Shown: one piece after another, positions 23,901 through 35,259 of the stretch
How the letters are laid out: every line of letters begins with the position of its first letter
How positions within the stretch are numbered: position 1 is the stretch's first letter
Origin: Tigriopus japonicus
Taxonomy: Eukaryota > Arthropoda > Copepoda > Harpacticoida > Harpacticidae
DNA length: 64,000 nucleotides
Direction: 5' to 3'
Assembly: GCA_010645155.1 (NCBI GenBank)
Contig: CM021315.1
Coordinates: forward strand, 8,229,126 to 8,293,125
Notes under the pieces: model-generated
The model's database searches: none
What the model saw: only the letters and a program-made list of their open reading frames with translations
What the model was told of the DNA's origin: nothing
Translations under genes and position numbers: made by a program

Positions 23901-24819
23901 GACATCTACAAGTCCAACAAGCTCATCAATAACTTTGAAGAGATACTCGACAACCTGTTCCGACCCCTGTTTGAAGTCACGAAAGACCCTCAATCTCATC
24001 CTGACCTCCACAAGTTCCTCCAGTACGTGATTGGCTTCGATTCTGTCGATGATGAAAGCAAACCAGAGAATCCTTTATTCGACAAAGACGTACAGACTCC
24101 AGATGAATGGACGGACGAGGAAAACCCGCCGTATTCTTACTACATCTATTACATGTACGCTAATATTACCATCTTGAACCACTTTCGAAAGGAGCGAGGC
24201 CTCTCCACATTCGTTCTGCGGCCTCATTGTGGAGAAGCAGGAGCCATTCAACATTTGGTGGCCGGTTTCATGATGAGTGAGAGCATTTCTCATGGTCTCT
24301 TGTTAAGGAAGGTGCCCGTCCTGCAATACTTGTATTACTTGAGTCAAATTGGCATCGCCATGTCTCCACTGAGCAACAATTCGCTGTTCTTAAATTACAA
24401 CCGCTCACCTTTGCCCGAGTATTTGGCCAGAGGATTGCACATCTCGCTTTCCACGGATGATCCATTGCAATTTCATTTCACTAAGGAACCTTTGATGGAG
24501 GAGTACTCAATTGCTACACAAGTGTGGAAGATGTCCTCGTGTGACATGTGCGAGTTGGCCAGAAACTCGGTTGTTATGAGTGGATTTTCTCATCATGTGA
24601 GTATGAATGAATATTAGCCGACGTCTTAAGATTATGATTATGATTGGTATTTTGCAGATGAAGCAGCATTGGCTCGGCCCCAACTACATGCGAGAGGGCG
24701 TGGCGGGAAACGATATGACTCGTACCAATGTTCCAGACATTCGAGTGGCTTATCGTTACGAGACTTTGGTGGACGAGCTCACCAATATCTTCAGGAGTGT
24801 TGAAGACCTTCCCGAGTAA
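17980..24819 (+). CDS. AMPD: AMP deaminase, common exons 2 to 11
   Basis: This enzyme deaminates AMP to IMP in the purine nucleotide cycle, in the cytosol. Coding exons read as 17980-18172, 19852-20068, 20662-20839, 21047-21211, 21725-22056, 22121-22318, 23521-23652, 23736-24596 and 24658-24819, plus an upstream first exon. All phases add up, giving about 865, 823 or 871 residues for first exons 1a, 1b or 1c. The N-terminal third is variable and acidic. The catalytic barrel has the metal ligands in [15 protein letters not shown] (exon at 22121), LRPHCGEAG and the family signature [16 protein letters not shown] (exon at 23736). The C-terminus ends at [14 protein letters not shown]. Every conserved block of the family is present, so the gene looks intact. 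A polyadenylation signal AATAAA lies at 25096. Three optional exons are listed separately. Arthropods generally have one AMPD gene, so I give no paralogue number. Confidence 0.95.
19033..19158 (+). CDS. AMPD: Probable cassette exon of AMPD (42 codons)
   Basis: It is flanked by ACCTTTCAG and by CCACG|GTATAT. It is 126 nt long, phase 2 in and phase 2 out, so including or skipping it keeps frame between the exons at 17980 and 19852. The peptide [20 protein letters not shown] plus an Ala/Ser-rich tail has a basic RxxSLD-type patch, a plausible phosphorylation site for the regulatory N-terminus. The donor is weaker than its neighbours, consistent with optional use. Confidence 0.6.
20180..20284 (+). 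CDS. AMPD: Possible cassette exon of AMPD (35 codons)
   Basis: Bounded by CGATTTCAG and GGG|GTTAGT. It is 105 nt, phase 0 on both sides and open throughout ([15 protein letters not shown]...). It falls between the ...SITGDDNTG end of one exon and the VPMEDLQ start of another, which are adjacent in known AMP deaminases. It would therefore insert residues at a fixed exon junction. I do not recognise the insert. Confidence 0.4.
20523..20540 (+). CDS. AMPD: 18-nt microexon of AMPD (six codons)
   Basis: A strong pyrimidine tract and acceptor (TTTTTTCCATAG) precede GATTTCCAGTTCTTTGGG, which is followed by the good donor GTGAGT. The insert is DFQFFG, phase 0 in and out, at the same junction as the 105-nt candidate exon. 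Two consensus sites 18 nt apart in frame are unlikely by chance, but there is no transcript to prove use. Confidence 0.5.
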
Positions 24820-26256
24820 AAAGTTCCACGAGATCTTCACCATTTCCTTCTACACTTATTGGCAAAAATGAATTTCTTTAGCCGCCTAGTTAACCATGCA
24901 AATCAGGACTTGAACAAGTGTATTCATCCTTCCTCCTCTTACCATTTATTCATTCTTAATTACTTACTTACTTCCGTACTCGTACTCCCAAAAATAGGCC
25001 AGATATAGAAAACTTGGACGCTTGCCAAAAAAACAAAAAATATATATTCTCCTAAAAAACGTTTGCTATTTATAGCTCGTGTACTTGGCATATTGAATAA
25101 ATTATTGTTCCAAAAAACAGCTCGCTTTAATTTTTAACTCGACAAAAGGAAAGGTAACTATTCGAAACGTTAAAGACATCCGTTCTATCGACGGATCATC
25201 AATTTGTTGGCGGTCTGAACTATGAGAAGTGAATCCAAGATGTGTCATGGGGATTCACCAAAACGTTTGGCAGAACGATTGCATGGTCACGAATTGGACC
25301 AACAAGAACTGTATCGGTTACACCGGCTGCATCGTATTCCAAAATGAATGACGTAACATTAGCGGTAACCGCATTGGTTTGTTCGAGGCAAAACCGAGTC
25401 TCGAACCTTATTTCTTGATCTTTCAAACAACACGTTTAACGCCAATGCTTTGTCTCCGAATGGTCAGACTTAGTACGAAACACACTCCATTTACGTAAAA
25501 TCATCGCCGGTGACAGCAAATATATGGCTGGTTTGATTAAATGGTTCGTACTAATCGGGAAAGGTGGGTGTGGGTGTGGGTATGGGAGTGGAAAATTTAG
25601 TGTTTCGTCTAATCACTCAACCTCCAATAACCTATCAGAACAACTTGCGTCAAGGAAAAGTCCTTGACGAGATAACTTGATAAGATCCAAACGCTCCATA
25701 AGAAGGCGTCTTGAAATCCGGGAAAGGAACTCTCAAACATGAGTCTCTAACCAATCGTAAAGATGGCCCAAGCTCACCTTGAACCAAATCCAAAAGACTG
25801 TTTCAAGTTAGTTAACATTTTTGTGAAGGATTGGCTAAAAATGATGAAGAAGTAGAGCAAAACCGACACTCAAGATTCTGCCAATTTCTAGCCTCTTAGC
25901 CCAACCCAACTCAAATGTCTTACTCGTCAAACAACCAACCACTATGTAGATATGCCCTCTGTTCTTTGGAAGCGGACTGGTAGAAAGAGATGATGGTCTA
26001 GCTACGTGTATGAGAGAATGTGTGCTCCTTCCAGTCCGTAGCTTATCAGTGGGTTTCGGCTTAGAAAGATCTCATTTCGAGAATAAACGCTCGCAGAAAA
26101 GCTTTGAAAATCTTCGAAGCCTCAAAGCCGGCTTGGATTGGAGACCATCAGGGACTGAATTCAGCCCCACCATGACCACCACCAACCAGGGAATGGTCGC
26201 ACCATTCCTCGTCGGAGGGAGCGAGGCACGGATTGACGCCGCCGCTCTTACTCAGG
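24820..26256. other. Intergenic region AMPD to CDA1
   Basis: The AMPD 3' UTR probably ends just after the AATAAA at 25096-25101. A GGTGTGGGTGTGGG tract lies near 25565. No gene is seen. The last few hundred bases should hold CDA1 regulatory sequence, but I cannot name a specific factor site. Confidence 0.5.
25096..25101 (+). terminator. AMPD polyadenylation signal
   Basis: Canonical AATAAA about 277 nt after the AMPD stop codon, followed by a T-rich stretch. Confidence 0.5.
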
Positions 26257-26283
26257 TATAAAAGCTAAAGTGTCGGCCTCAGT
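26257..26283 (+). promoter_or_regulatory. CDA1 core promoter: TATA box and initiator
   Basis: TATAAAA at 26257-26263 is followed by an arthropod-type initiator TCAGT at 26279-26283, whose A is 24 bases from the first T of the TATA box. The spacing is slightly short but workable. The first CDA1 ATG follows at 26308, giving a short 5' UTR of about 27 nt. Confidence 0.6.
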
Positions 26284-26307
26284 GTCAAGTGGACCTTTCT
26301 TGTGATC

Positions 26308-29300
26308 ATGAAGCCGAGAAGTAGAACACCTCATTCTTATGGTGCATTATTGCTCATTATCGTCTGTCTTTCAGCCTTAGGTAAGTCTGTTCATTTCACC
26401 CTTTGGTTGGCCTTGACACTGGCGAATTCCGTTTTTTAGGGGGGAAACGTTGAATAATTGGGTTGTTGGATGTGCAAAAAATGGCAATTTAAGATAAGAT
26501 CAATGGTTATGAGTTGTAGAGCAAAGAATGCGCAAACATTTGCAAATGCATTGCGTAATTTTCATGTGAGGAAAGGTCTTTCGTTGCAATCACCACTTTT
26601 TTGCATTTCCACTCGGGCAAAACAAAACCAATAAAAACGATTATGATGTTGCGTCTAAGTAATTCTTAGAACCGTTTAAAAATTTGCCAACATTTCAATT
26701 CAATGGAACTTCAACAAAGGCAAAAAGCTTATTCTTAAAAAAGTAAAAAATATTAATTTTACTTTTCCACGCTTGGCCACGTTTTTAAGTCTTATTCCAT
26801 TCCCTTTCTTCCAAGTACTTAGTACATACATGTTAAAAAGGAACAAAAAATTTCTCATTCTTAGCAAATTCTTAGCAAAAGTTTTTAAACCTAATTTTCA
26901 ACGTAAAACACACATAGTGGTCATTGCTTTTTTCTCAAGACCTCAAGACTTCTACTCCATCGTTATTCCATTTCATGAAGCACGTATCAAATTTAAAGCT
27001 CCCTGAAATTCACGTACTTTCTGAGGGGGCATTTCCCAAAACAAAGAGACCCCAGTAATGAGCCATCATCCATAAGCATGGTTTTCTAACGTCATGACCT
27101 TCCCCCGAACAAAGAAGTAGTTCTCATCCATGCCACTGAGGTTTGGTTGGTTTGAAGCTGATGTGAGTGTATGGCGATTGCAGATCCCCAAACTCGTTTT
27201 CTTAAATCGTCCTTCCGATGATATTGGTGAAAGTTTAAAGGGCGATTACCATCGACCACGTTGGGGACACTCGCACGATAATATATGGGTTTGGCCCCCA
27301 TGATGGGACATTCCAATGGCTTTTATTGCACTCACGAGTCAAGACTTGAGTAGTGGATCTTGTACGAGGAAAGATAAGCAGTGGGTGAATCGCTTGCATC
27401 ACCTCACCTTACCTTACCCCGGATCTTCACAGGGGTCCGTCCTCCTCACAGTATGGTAAATAGTTGGGAAATTCTTCCTCACAGATCCCCTGCTTGGATA
27501 GCTCCGGTTTTCCACGCGAGAGATCAACTCAAAGCAAGCAAGACTTCCTCTTTTTTCCCCTCGATCTTGGCGCGAGATGAATCCATGAAAAGGGCGGGTA
27601 AATCAATTCGAGAAAAATTCAAATTTAGGCGCGTCAAATTCAAGCCTAACCAATACTCCACATTCATGGGTGTGACGTTGGCATTTAAAGAAGCTTGGGA
27701 AAGAACATGTTTCCAATATTTTTTTGCTCAAACCACATGTATTATCTCAACAATGAATGGTAGCGTTCGTTAAAACGCGTTTTGTATCCTCTACAGATTT
27801 CCCGCCGAGTACTATGTCGTAAATATATCCAAAGGGCAGAGTTGATAGATCTTGTGGTTTGAATTCATACGGTTAAGGCTTCAAAAAAAAATTTCACGCT
27901 TAATGATTTGGCCCAAATCGAGGCCTGTCTAAGAGCCTCGTGCAACAACATCGATGTTGTGTCGTGACAACAAAACGTTGCCAGAAAAAGTAGAGAGTTC
28001 TAGCCAGCAGCGTTGCTGGCTCTCCCTGAATGACGATTGCTCTTTTTATTGGGTTTCTAGAGCAAATTTAAATGGCTTTTCCTCACTTTCTCTGAGGGTT
28101 TACTCTGTACACTGGGATATAATGGATGGTTTCTTTCAGGTCATGGTGCCAGAATAAAAAGGCAAGACGCGGACGAAGAAGAGCTGGAAAAGCAATTATG
28201 TGCAGATAAGGGCGCAGGTGAATGGTTCAGATTAGAGTCCGGACCACAAAAATGTCGCGATGTTATTCAATGCACAGCATCGGTAAGCATTCTAAGTTTT
28301 CTGATTTTCATTTCCTATTTGTTTGTCAATGCTCTGTCGTGTCAATTTCTTATGCGAACGCCAAGGCAGTTTTAGTAAACCACGCTCTACAAAGCCAACC
28401 AGCTACGTACATTGATTTGTAGCGCTTCCATTGTTGTCAAGGCCCTTTTGGGCGAATTTGTGAATGTCAAAGCACATCCTAACGACAAGTTGACTCGTGA
28501 CCTGAGTGTCCGGATTTTTATTTCCTGAATCGTGGCGCGAGAAATGCGCCTCGTGGTTCTTTCCATCCTCAAACTCATATCCTGTGTCCTATTGTTACAC
28601 CCAAGTTTCAAGAGACTACTACCACCATCCAGTTCTTACTCTTCACCTGTCTGGAGGACAACATTTCAAGGAAAAGGTTTTTTTTCCGATGGGTGGTGTT
28701 GCCTCGTGAACTAGGTGGTAATGTACCCCGGGTTTGAGAACAAGTTTTCATGGTCACTCTTAGAGAAGGGATTCACTCCAGATACCGGTCAAGCTCTGCG
28801 CTTGAGACTTGGTCCTTAAAAGAACTTTATAGTGAAGATTGAAAAGAACCGGGTCTGATTGGATTGAGACGGCAGAGGCACTCATGTGGAAACATATTTG
28901 CTTGTAGGGTGGGATGCATTTACAAGGGCCCCCCTTTTATGACAAACATCGAGACAGCAGAGCCTGGAGGAAACCTTGAGAAGGAAGATTATAGTCTAAT
29001 TACGATTTGATTAATGACGAGGCAGAAACTCGTCAGGATGCCAACAAAGTTGAAATGTCACTTGTGTTGGATGACTTAGAATTAAACTCCGACTCATAAA
29101 TAGAACCAACAGATCACACATCAGTCTTAATAGTCACAGACCTGTAGAAAAGGATAAATACGCATTTACTCTACCCACTTTTGGAGAATCGTAAAGCAAT
29201 CAAGCAAAAAGTATAGCGAAAGAGCATAAATTTCCAGTGCGCCGCTTTTTTCCACCAGTCAGGACGTTCTTTGTCCTCACTTTCTAGTTCAGTTCTTAGG

Positions 29301-31219
29301 CTTCTTTGAACACACCCAAGCCAGAGGAGCACGCGATATTGAAGTGCTTCCAGTAATGGTGGTTGAACCAAGAAAGACCTTGACAGATCAAGATCATTGC
29401 CTGAGCAAGAGGAGCCCCGAGGAAAGGTGGAAGAGGTAGAATGGTGCCTTGCTGAGGGTGCGTTGGAGGAAGACTCTTCCTCTCAGAGATCTCTCAACCA
29501 AGCCAGATTTTTTTATGTGCTCCTTGCGGATGGACCTAAGCTGACATGTTCACACATTGATATGCCTTTTTCGGGGGAGATGCACGACGACTAAATATGG
29601 TGGCACACACAGAAAGCGCATCAGACATGGCAGAGACGCGTTACTTTGGCACGACAAACATATTTTCTAACGGTCGAAGGTCATTTCACCATAGCAATTT
29701 TCAAAGGAAAGTATGTCTCGCTCTTCTAGGGTCTCCAAGCCATCCGTTGTCCAGCAGGTTTGTTTTTTGACATTGAAAAACAGACCTGTGACTGGAAAGA
29801 TTCCGTGGCTAACTGTGAGCTCAAGTCCAAGGAGAAGAAAGTGAAGCCTTTGCTTTACACTGATGAGCCTATCTGCCAAGAGAACTTCTTGGCCTGTGGA
29901 GATGGAAACTGCATGGAGCGAGGCTTCTTCTGTAACGGAGCTAGGGATTGTAACGATGGTTCTGATGAGAACGCTTGTGGTAAGTTGTAGATGAGGTTAT
30001 ATTCTGATTGCTCAGTTGATCATGACATTTTGTTCCTTTCCCAGATATGGATACGGACCCTAACCGAGCTCCTCCTTGCGATACCACCATCTGCAAGCTC
30101 CCCGATTGCTTCTGCTCGGCTGATGGTCAACAAGTGCCTGGTCAACTTTGCGATGTCGGTCCCGCTGGTGCCAATTGTCAAAATGTCCCTCAAATGGTGA
30201 TGATCACTTTTGACGATGCCATCAATAACAACAATATCGACCTTTACCAAGAGATCTTCAACGGCCAGAGAAAGAACCCCAATGATTGCAACATTAAGGC
30301 CACCTTCTTCGTGTCCCACAAGTACACCAACTACACTGCCGTCCAACACATGAGGAACCAAGGTCACGAGATCGCTGCTCATTCCATTACTCACAATGAC
30401 GACGAGTCCTTCTGGACCGAGGCCAGTGTTGATGATTGGGCCAAGGAGATGGCTGGATCCCGATTGATCATTGACAAGTACGCCAACATCACCGACAACT
30501 CGGTCGTGGGTCTTCGCGCCCCTTATCTCCGTGTGGGAGGCAACAATCAATTCACCATGATGGAAGAGCAAGCTTTCCTCTACGATTCGTCCATCACTGC
30601 TCCATTGCAGGACATTCCCTTGTGGCCTTACACCATGTACTTCCGCATGCCTCACAAGTGCCACGGTGATCTCCAGAACTGTCCCACCCGATCCCACGCC
30701 GTTTGGGAAATGGTCATGAACGAATTGGATCGTAGCGAGGATCCCAACGGTGGCGAGGATCTTGCTGGTTGTGCCATGGTGGACTCGTGCTCCAACATTC
30801 GCAGCGGTGATCAATTCTACAATTTCCTCACTCATAATTTCTACCGTCATTACGACTCAAATCGAGCCCCTCTTGGTCTGTTCTTCCACGCCGCTTGGTT
30901 GAAGAACAACCCTCCTTTCCTCGATGCCTTCCTTTATTGGATGGATGAGGTGCTCGAGTCTCACAAAGATGTTTACTTTGTCACCATGACGCAGGTCATC
31001 CAATGGATTCAGAATCCTCAGACTGTCGATCTTGCCAAAGGATTCGAGCCCTGGAAAGAGAAGTGTGCTCCCCCAGAGGAGCTTCCCTGTTTGGCCCCCA
31101 ACATGTGCAAGCTTGCAACGAAGGAGTTGCCCGGAGAAGCTGTCCATCTGCACACGTGCGTCCGATGCCCCAACAACTACCCTTGGTTGAACGATCCCAC
31201 TGGCGATGGCTTCTTCTAG
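26308..31219 (+). CDS. CDA1: Chitin deacetylase 1 (serpentine type)
   Basis: A secreted enzyme that removes acetyl groups from chitin in cuticle and tracheal matrix. Coding exons 26308-26380, 28140-28282, 29730-29979 and 30045-31219 join in frame to 546 residues, the usual length. Domains in order: signal peptide 1-25 (GALLLIIVCLSALG); CBM14 chitin-binding domain with six Cys at about 44-100; LDL-receptor class A domain with its GDGNC...DCNDGSDENAC calcium site at about 120-155; and a carbohydrate esterase 4 domain. The catalytic and metal residues are intact: TFDDA (Asp212/Asp213) and HSITH (His268, His272). The C-terminus NYPWLNDPTGDGFF is typical of CDA1. A short insert between PGQ and VPQM brings two extra Cys. 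The 1.76- and 1.45-kb introns hold nothing I recognise. Its tandem neighbour CDA2 lies 4 kb downstream on the same strand. Confidence 0.95.
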
Positions 31220-31662
31220 ACACACTATTGTTTATTTCTTTATTGCGTCTCATTTTTATTCCATGTACTAATACGTGGAATACCAACTTCAATCAAGCTA
31301 CTAGCTGAGACCCGTGTCTCCATCCTAAAAGCACGTGTTCCGCACCATCCACACGCACCCACAAAATCCATACCATCATGTGATGGCACCTGTCCTAAAA
31401 AAGCGGGTCTTCTTGAGGTCAACTTCTGCCCATCAATGATGCCACACATAAATCATTTGGAAACAAACTTGAGCTGCCATTCAAAGCAACCAAGCCCAAT
31501 TTCTGGACACTGTCCAAACGCTAATATACTGTGATTCTCATCAGTGAGACATGTATGTAAACTGCCGTTGAATCTCTGCCAACTTTGTATTGCCTCGACA
31601 AATACAAACACAAACAAGTTAAACAAAACCAAACTGATTGAAATTCTTGTCCGTCACTCTTA

Positions 31663-32298
31663 TTAAAACTGAATTGAAGACAATCCTCCAACACTTATCA
31701 CTTCCGATATTCCGTCTTTCCATCGTAATGACTTGTCGCGATGCACAAGTCCGTCCACATCATCTAAAATGGCGTCGTCCAGAAACTCGGCATCTCTCAG
31801 GGAGGAAACACTTTTCGGCACTTCTGTAAATTTTGAACTCAACGAGACATTGTCACTTATCGAATGGTTGCTTCCATTTACTACCCCAAATGAAACCAGG
31901 GGTGGAAGGCGTCCGGGAGGCGGCGCTCCTCCCGGGGTTGGCAACCGGAAGGTCGGTTTTTGAAAGGTAGAATCGTCTCGGGACAACCTTTCGAACGTTC
32001 CCAAGCTGTCCTTGATGGATTCGACATTTGTTTCAGTTTCGAGACGTTCTTCGTCGACTTGGTTTTTACTGCGCCCGGATTTGCCACGAAATAGACCTTT
32101 GCCACGGAGGCGTTTGTCACGCTCGAAATTTTCTGGATAATCATAGCTTGGGTAGCGCCAAATGCAAAAACCGAGACACAAACCGATTAGCAAGAAGATA
32201 CCACCCACAATGCACATGGCCAAGGTGAAGTCCACATGGTTCTTCACCCAATCTTTGGATTCTTCATACCAATTGGGATGGGTGGAATTGGTTGACAT
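31663..32298 (-). CDS. Unrecognised single-pass membrane protein
   Basis: A single open frame of 211 residues from ATG 32298. The short N-terminus carries an N-glycosylation motif (NST, residues 4-6). One hydrophobic segment spans about 24-47 (LAMCIVGGIFLLIGLCLGFCIW) with no cleavable signal before it. Next come a basic stretch (RDKRLRGKGLFRGKSGRSK), a Pro-rich patch (TPGGAPPPGRLPPL) and an acidic serine-rich tail. The basic cytosolic side predicts N-out, C-in topology. Composition and frame length support a real gene, but I know no family for it. It is convergent with CDA1, and reverse-strand AATAAA motifs lie at about 31230-31243, next to the CDA1 stop, so the two 3' UTRs may overlap. Extra exons cannot be excluded. 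Confidence 0.65.
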   Translation of the reverse strand: MSTNSTHPNWYEESKDWVKNHVDFTLAMCIVGGIFLLIGLCLGFCIWRYPSYDYPENFERDKRLRGKGLFRGKSGRSKNQVDEERLETETNVESIKDSLGTFERLSRDDSTFQKPTFRLPTPGGAPPPGRLPPLVSFGVVNGSNHSISDNVSLSSKFTEVPKSVSSLRDAEFLDDAILDDVDGLVHRDKSLRWKDGISEVISVGGLSSIQF

Positions 32299-34282
32299 TG
32301 TTTTTTGCTTTAAACAAAGTTGTGCTTCAAATGGGCTTTCGCCATGTACTATTGATAAGTGCCTGGATACCGTTGTTGTTTGGAATTAGTAAGAGACCAG
32401 TCTGTATGAGTGACAGAGGTCAGTAAGACAACTAACTTTCCTTTCACTGCGTCTCTCCGCCACCAAGCCAATTTTTTAGCCCGACTCAATTATTCTTGGG
32501 GATTTACTACCTCTTTCGAGTCAGGAAGTATGAAGATGAAAAACAGATATTTCTGTTAAATGATGATTGGCAAATAAAACGTTTTCCAGCCATTTCTTTT
32601 CATAAAGGACTCGTACTTTTCGGATGATTACGGCATTTTCTGATTGGTTAATCCACTTCATGAAGTCGTAGTTTATGCCAGATAAATTATATCGTCTGTC
32701 TCTGACACGTATTATTTGATTTTGATTGTTACAAAAGTTAATAATGAATGTCTTGAACGTCCAACGTTTCAGAAAGATGACTAGAGTAAAAGTTGGATTT
32801 CAGAATACCGTCCGTTTTGCTGGCCGAAAAATATTTTCAGAACATAGCATCCTTTTCAGAATAAGTATTTATATAAGAATAAACATTATTATTATTATAT
32901 AAGAATAAAGTTGTTGCTGACAAACAATATTCTGAGATCTAGCTTTGATTGTTATTTACTACTAACCACTTTGCTCAAGCAATGTTGAGTATGATAAAGA
33001 AACAATTTTGTAAAAGAAATTGACAACAAAGTCGAAAGAGAAAATGCATGTGTCTCTGATTTCATGGAGCGCATCAAACTTGCCACTCTGAGTAACTTGC
33101 AGACTTTGGATGGACACATGAAACTCGACCGCTTATGTATTCGCGGTTGCTTACAAATGACAACCAGAGTGGTAGGGTAAAAAATAAACCGCGATCGTTT
33201 AGCCGATGGACAGAATAAACCTTGAGAGATCCAGTTCAAGCAAGGAGTTAACATACAAAAACGAAATGGAGGCTGTTTGTTCTGTCCATTCAGGCCTATG
33301 ACCAAATCGAGCTATTTATTTTGAAATATCTCTCACCACGTTCCATCTCAATAATCTCTGGCATAGTGATAGACTACTCTGACTCATGCCATCCACAACC
33401 ATCACCATTGCAAAGCCACGAAGAAGCTTCGAAAAAAACACAAGGTTCTTGGAAGTAATTGGGATCATCCGAAATTCAGCGCAACAAGGATAACAACGTT
33501 TCAACTGACCTTGGCACGCTCATTTCGGGTTTGACAACGACGAATTCAGCGACGCCATCCAGGATCAGGCAAGGTATCCATGTACTCCATTCTAGATAAA
33601 AGCCATCTTTCAATCGTTATGGTGTGTGTGAGAGTGTGAAACAGTTGTACCACCCTCTTGAGCGGCCTGGTTTGGTCTACATGGTTCTGGAAGAACTGTT
33701 TCACTCGGTAGTTGCGTGTGAAGCGGTTGTTGATTTGGTATTTTTCACTACGCAGGGTATTCCTTGTGAGAGTGTTGATACCAGTAAATGACCATGTTGG
33801 CGTTCAAGGAAGCAATCATTTTTGTTTATTATTAGCCAACCTTGATTTGATTTACTACGGTTAAGCGTATCAGAAATTACATTTAATTTTGTATAAAAAG
33901 ATTTTATGCGAACTTACATTGTTGAGGCATACTATTACAAACAAAGCTGGATATAAGAATACCCGATACAAGGATAACTCGTGATAAAAGAACACTTATG
34001 TAACTTACCGAAACATAGACCTAAAATGTGAAGTTTCTTGATACAAGAAGAAATATCGATTTGAAAATAATTTGCTCTTGCCAGACTATGTTTTTTATAT
34101 CGGCGTTGACTGTGTGATCTAAATGTCAAGAATTGCTCAACTTTTGGATAATACTAAACATCTTTGCAGCATTAGCATTGATGAAACGAGCTATGATTTG
34201 TTTCAAACAATAACATCTCAAAAGAATCTTTCTGAAAAACAATGCGGAAAAAGTCTAATTGTTTATCGTGGCAAGGCACGTC
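32299..34282. other. Intergenic DNA, no gene seen
   Basis: AT-rich sequence including a local TATAAGAATAAA/ATT repeat at about 32865-32905. The open frames are short, overlap on both strands and carry no motif. This region must contain the promoter of the minus-strand membrane-protein gene. Confidence 0.45.
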
Positions 34283-34334
34283 NNNNNNNNNNNNNNNNNN
34301 NNNNNNNNNNNNNNNNNNNNNNNNNNNNNNNNNN
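34283..34334. other. Assembly gap of 52 N
   Basis: Unresolved bases in an otherwise continuous sequence. The frames that cross it are meaningless. The gap probably marks a collapsed or unsequenced repeat. Confidence 0.99.
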
Positions 34335-35259
34335 AAGGAAACCATTTCCCCCATCGAGTATATAGAGGGGTAACAATTTTCCTTCTACAATTTTCTATAT
34401 ATTGGATATCAAGGTATGAGGGTAATGTCAACTTGTCCATGAATGAAAAGCTTAAAATTGGGTTCTACAAGTATGAATTAGTTGATATTGAGACATTCAG
34501 GGAGAAATTGGTAACCTGCTAGGACAAAAATGTTTCTTAAAAGCACAAAGTTTTGCTCATTAGACCCCTCTCTCATACACGGGATGATGAGCTTCTCCTG
34601 AACCAAGTAGAAAATGCCCTCCTCCTTATGTGATGTACGCTATTTTCAAGAGGAAGCCTCGCAGTTGGTGCTGTGGTCGGTAAAGGATGCTCTGGTTATT
34701 TTCGCCCGATCATTCAAATCTCCCGAGTGTGTTCTGAAGGACAGAGGAAAGTTAGTCCTTGCATGAGACGACAACTTCAAATTAGACTCTTCCTCTTCAT
34801 CTTCCTCCATCAGCTCCCACGACCTGAGGAGACCCATCATCATTTTCTTCCTGCTGCCTCCTGCCGCCATACCCCAATATCCACGACCTGTATGAACTCC
34901 TCAGGTCATCTTGAGGAGCACCAGAAGAGGATTTCTTTCTTTTTGAGGGTACTTCTTCATTCGCCACACGGACCAGAAGCCCCACGTCCTCAATGTGAAG
35001 ATAGTGCGTATGCATGCCTTAGCTTGGATATCCATCCATCCAACGCAAAGGAGCCCTTTTGTGGATGTTGATGGTCGGACGGACCAGAACGGACGAGGAA
35101 CGAGTGAGCTGGGCGATCATCGGACGGACGACCGAGGCCGCTCTACACATAAATATCAAGCCTGAAGCTTGCTAAGACTTTTAGTTGAGTCCATCGTCGA
35201 GCAGTGCGAGGATCATCACAAGTCCCCCGGCTTTGTACTTCAGGAGGAGGACGAGGAAG
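34335..35259. other. Upstream region of CDA2
   Basis: No gene is seen. The last part is more GC-rich, with repeated CGGACGGAC-like units near 35070-35125. A TATA-like ATAAATA lies at 35149-35155, about 105 nt before the CDA2 ATG, and is the best core-promoter candidate. Confidence 0.45.

Noticed and set aside
30020..30850. 276-codon minus-strand frame opposite the last CDA1 exon (and a similar 273-codon frame at 36222-37043 opposite CDA2)
   Set aside because: Shadow frames created by codon bias of the deacetylase exons. Both occur at the same homologous place and have no motifs.
34123..34522. Frames running through the N block
   Set aside because: The sequence is unknown across 34283-34334, so the continuity is artificial.
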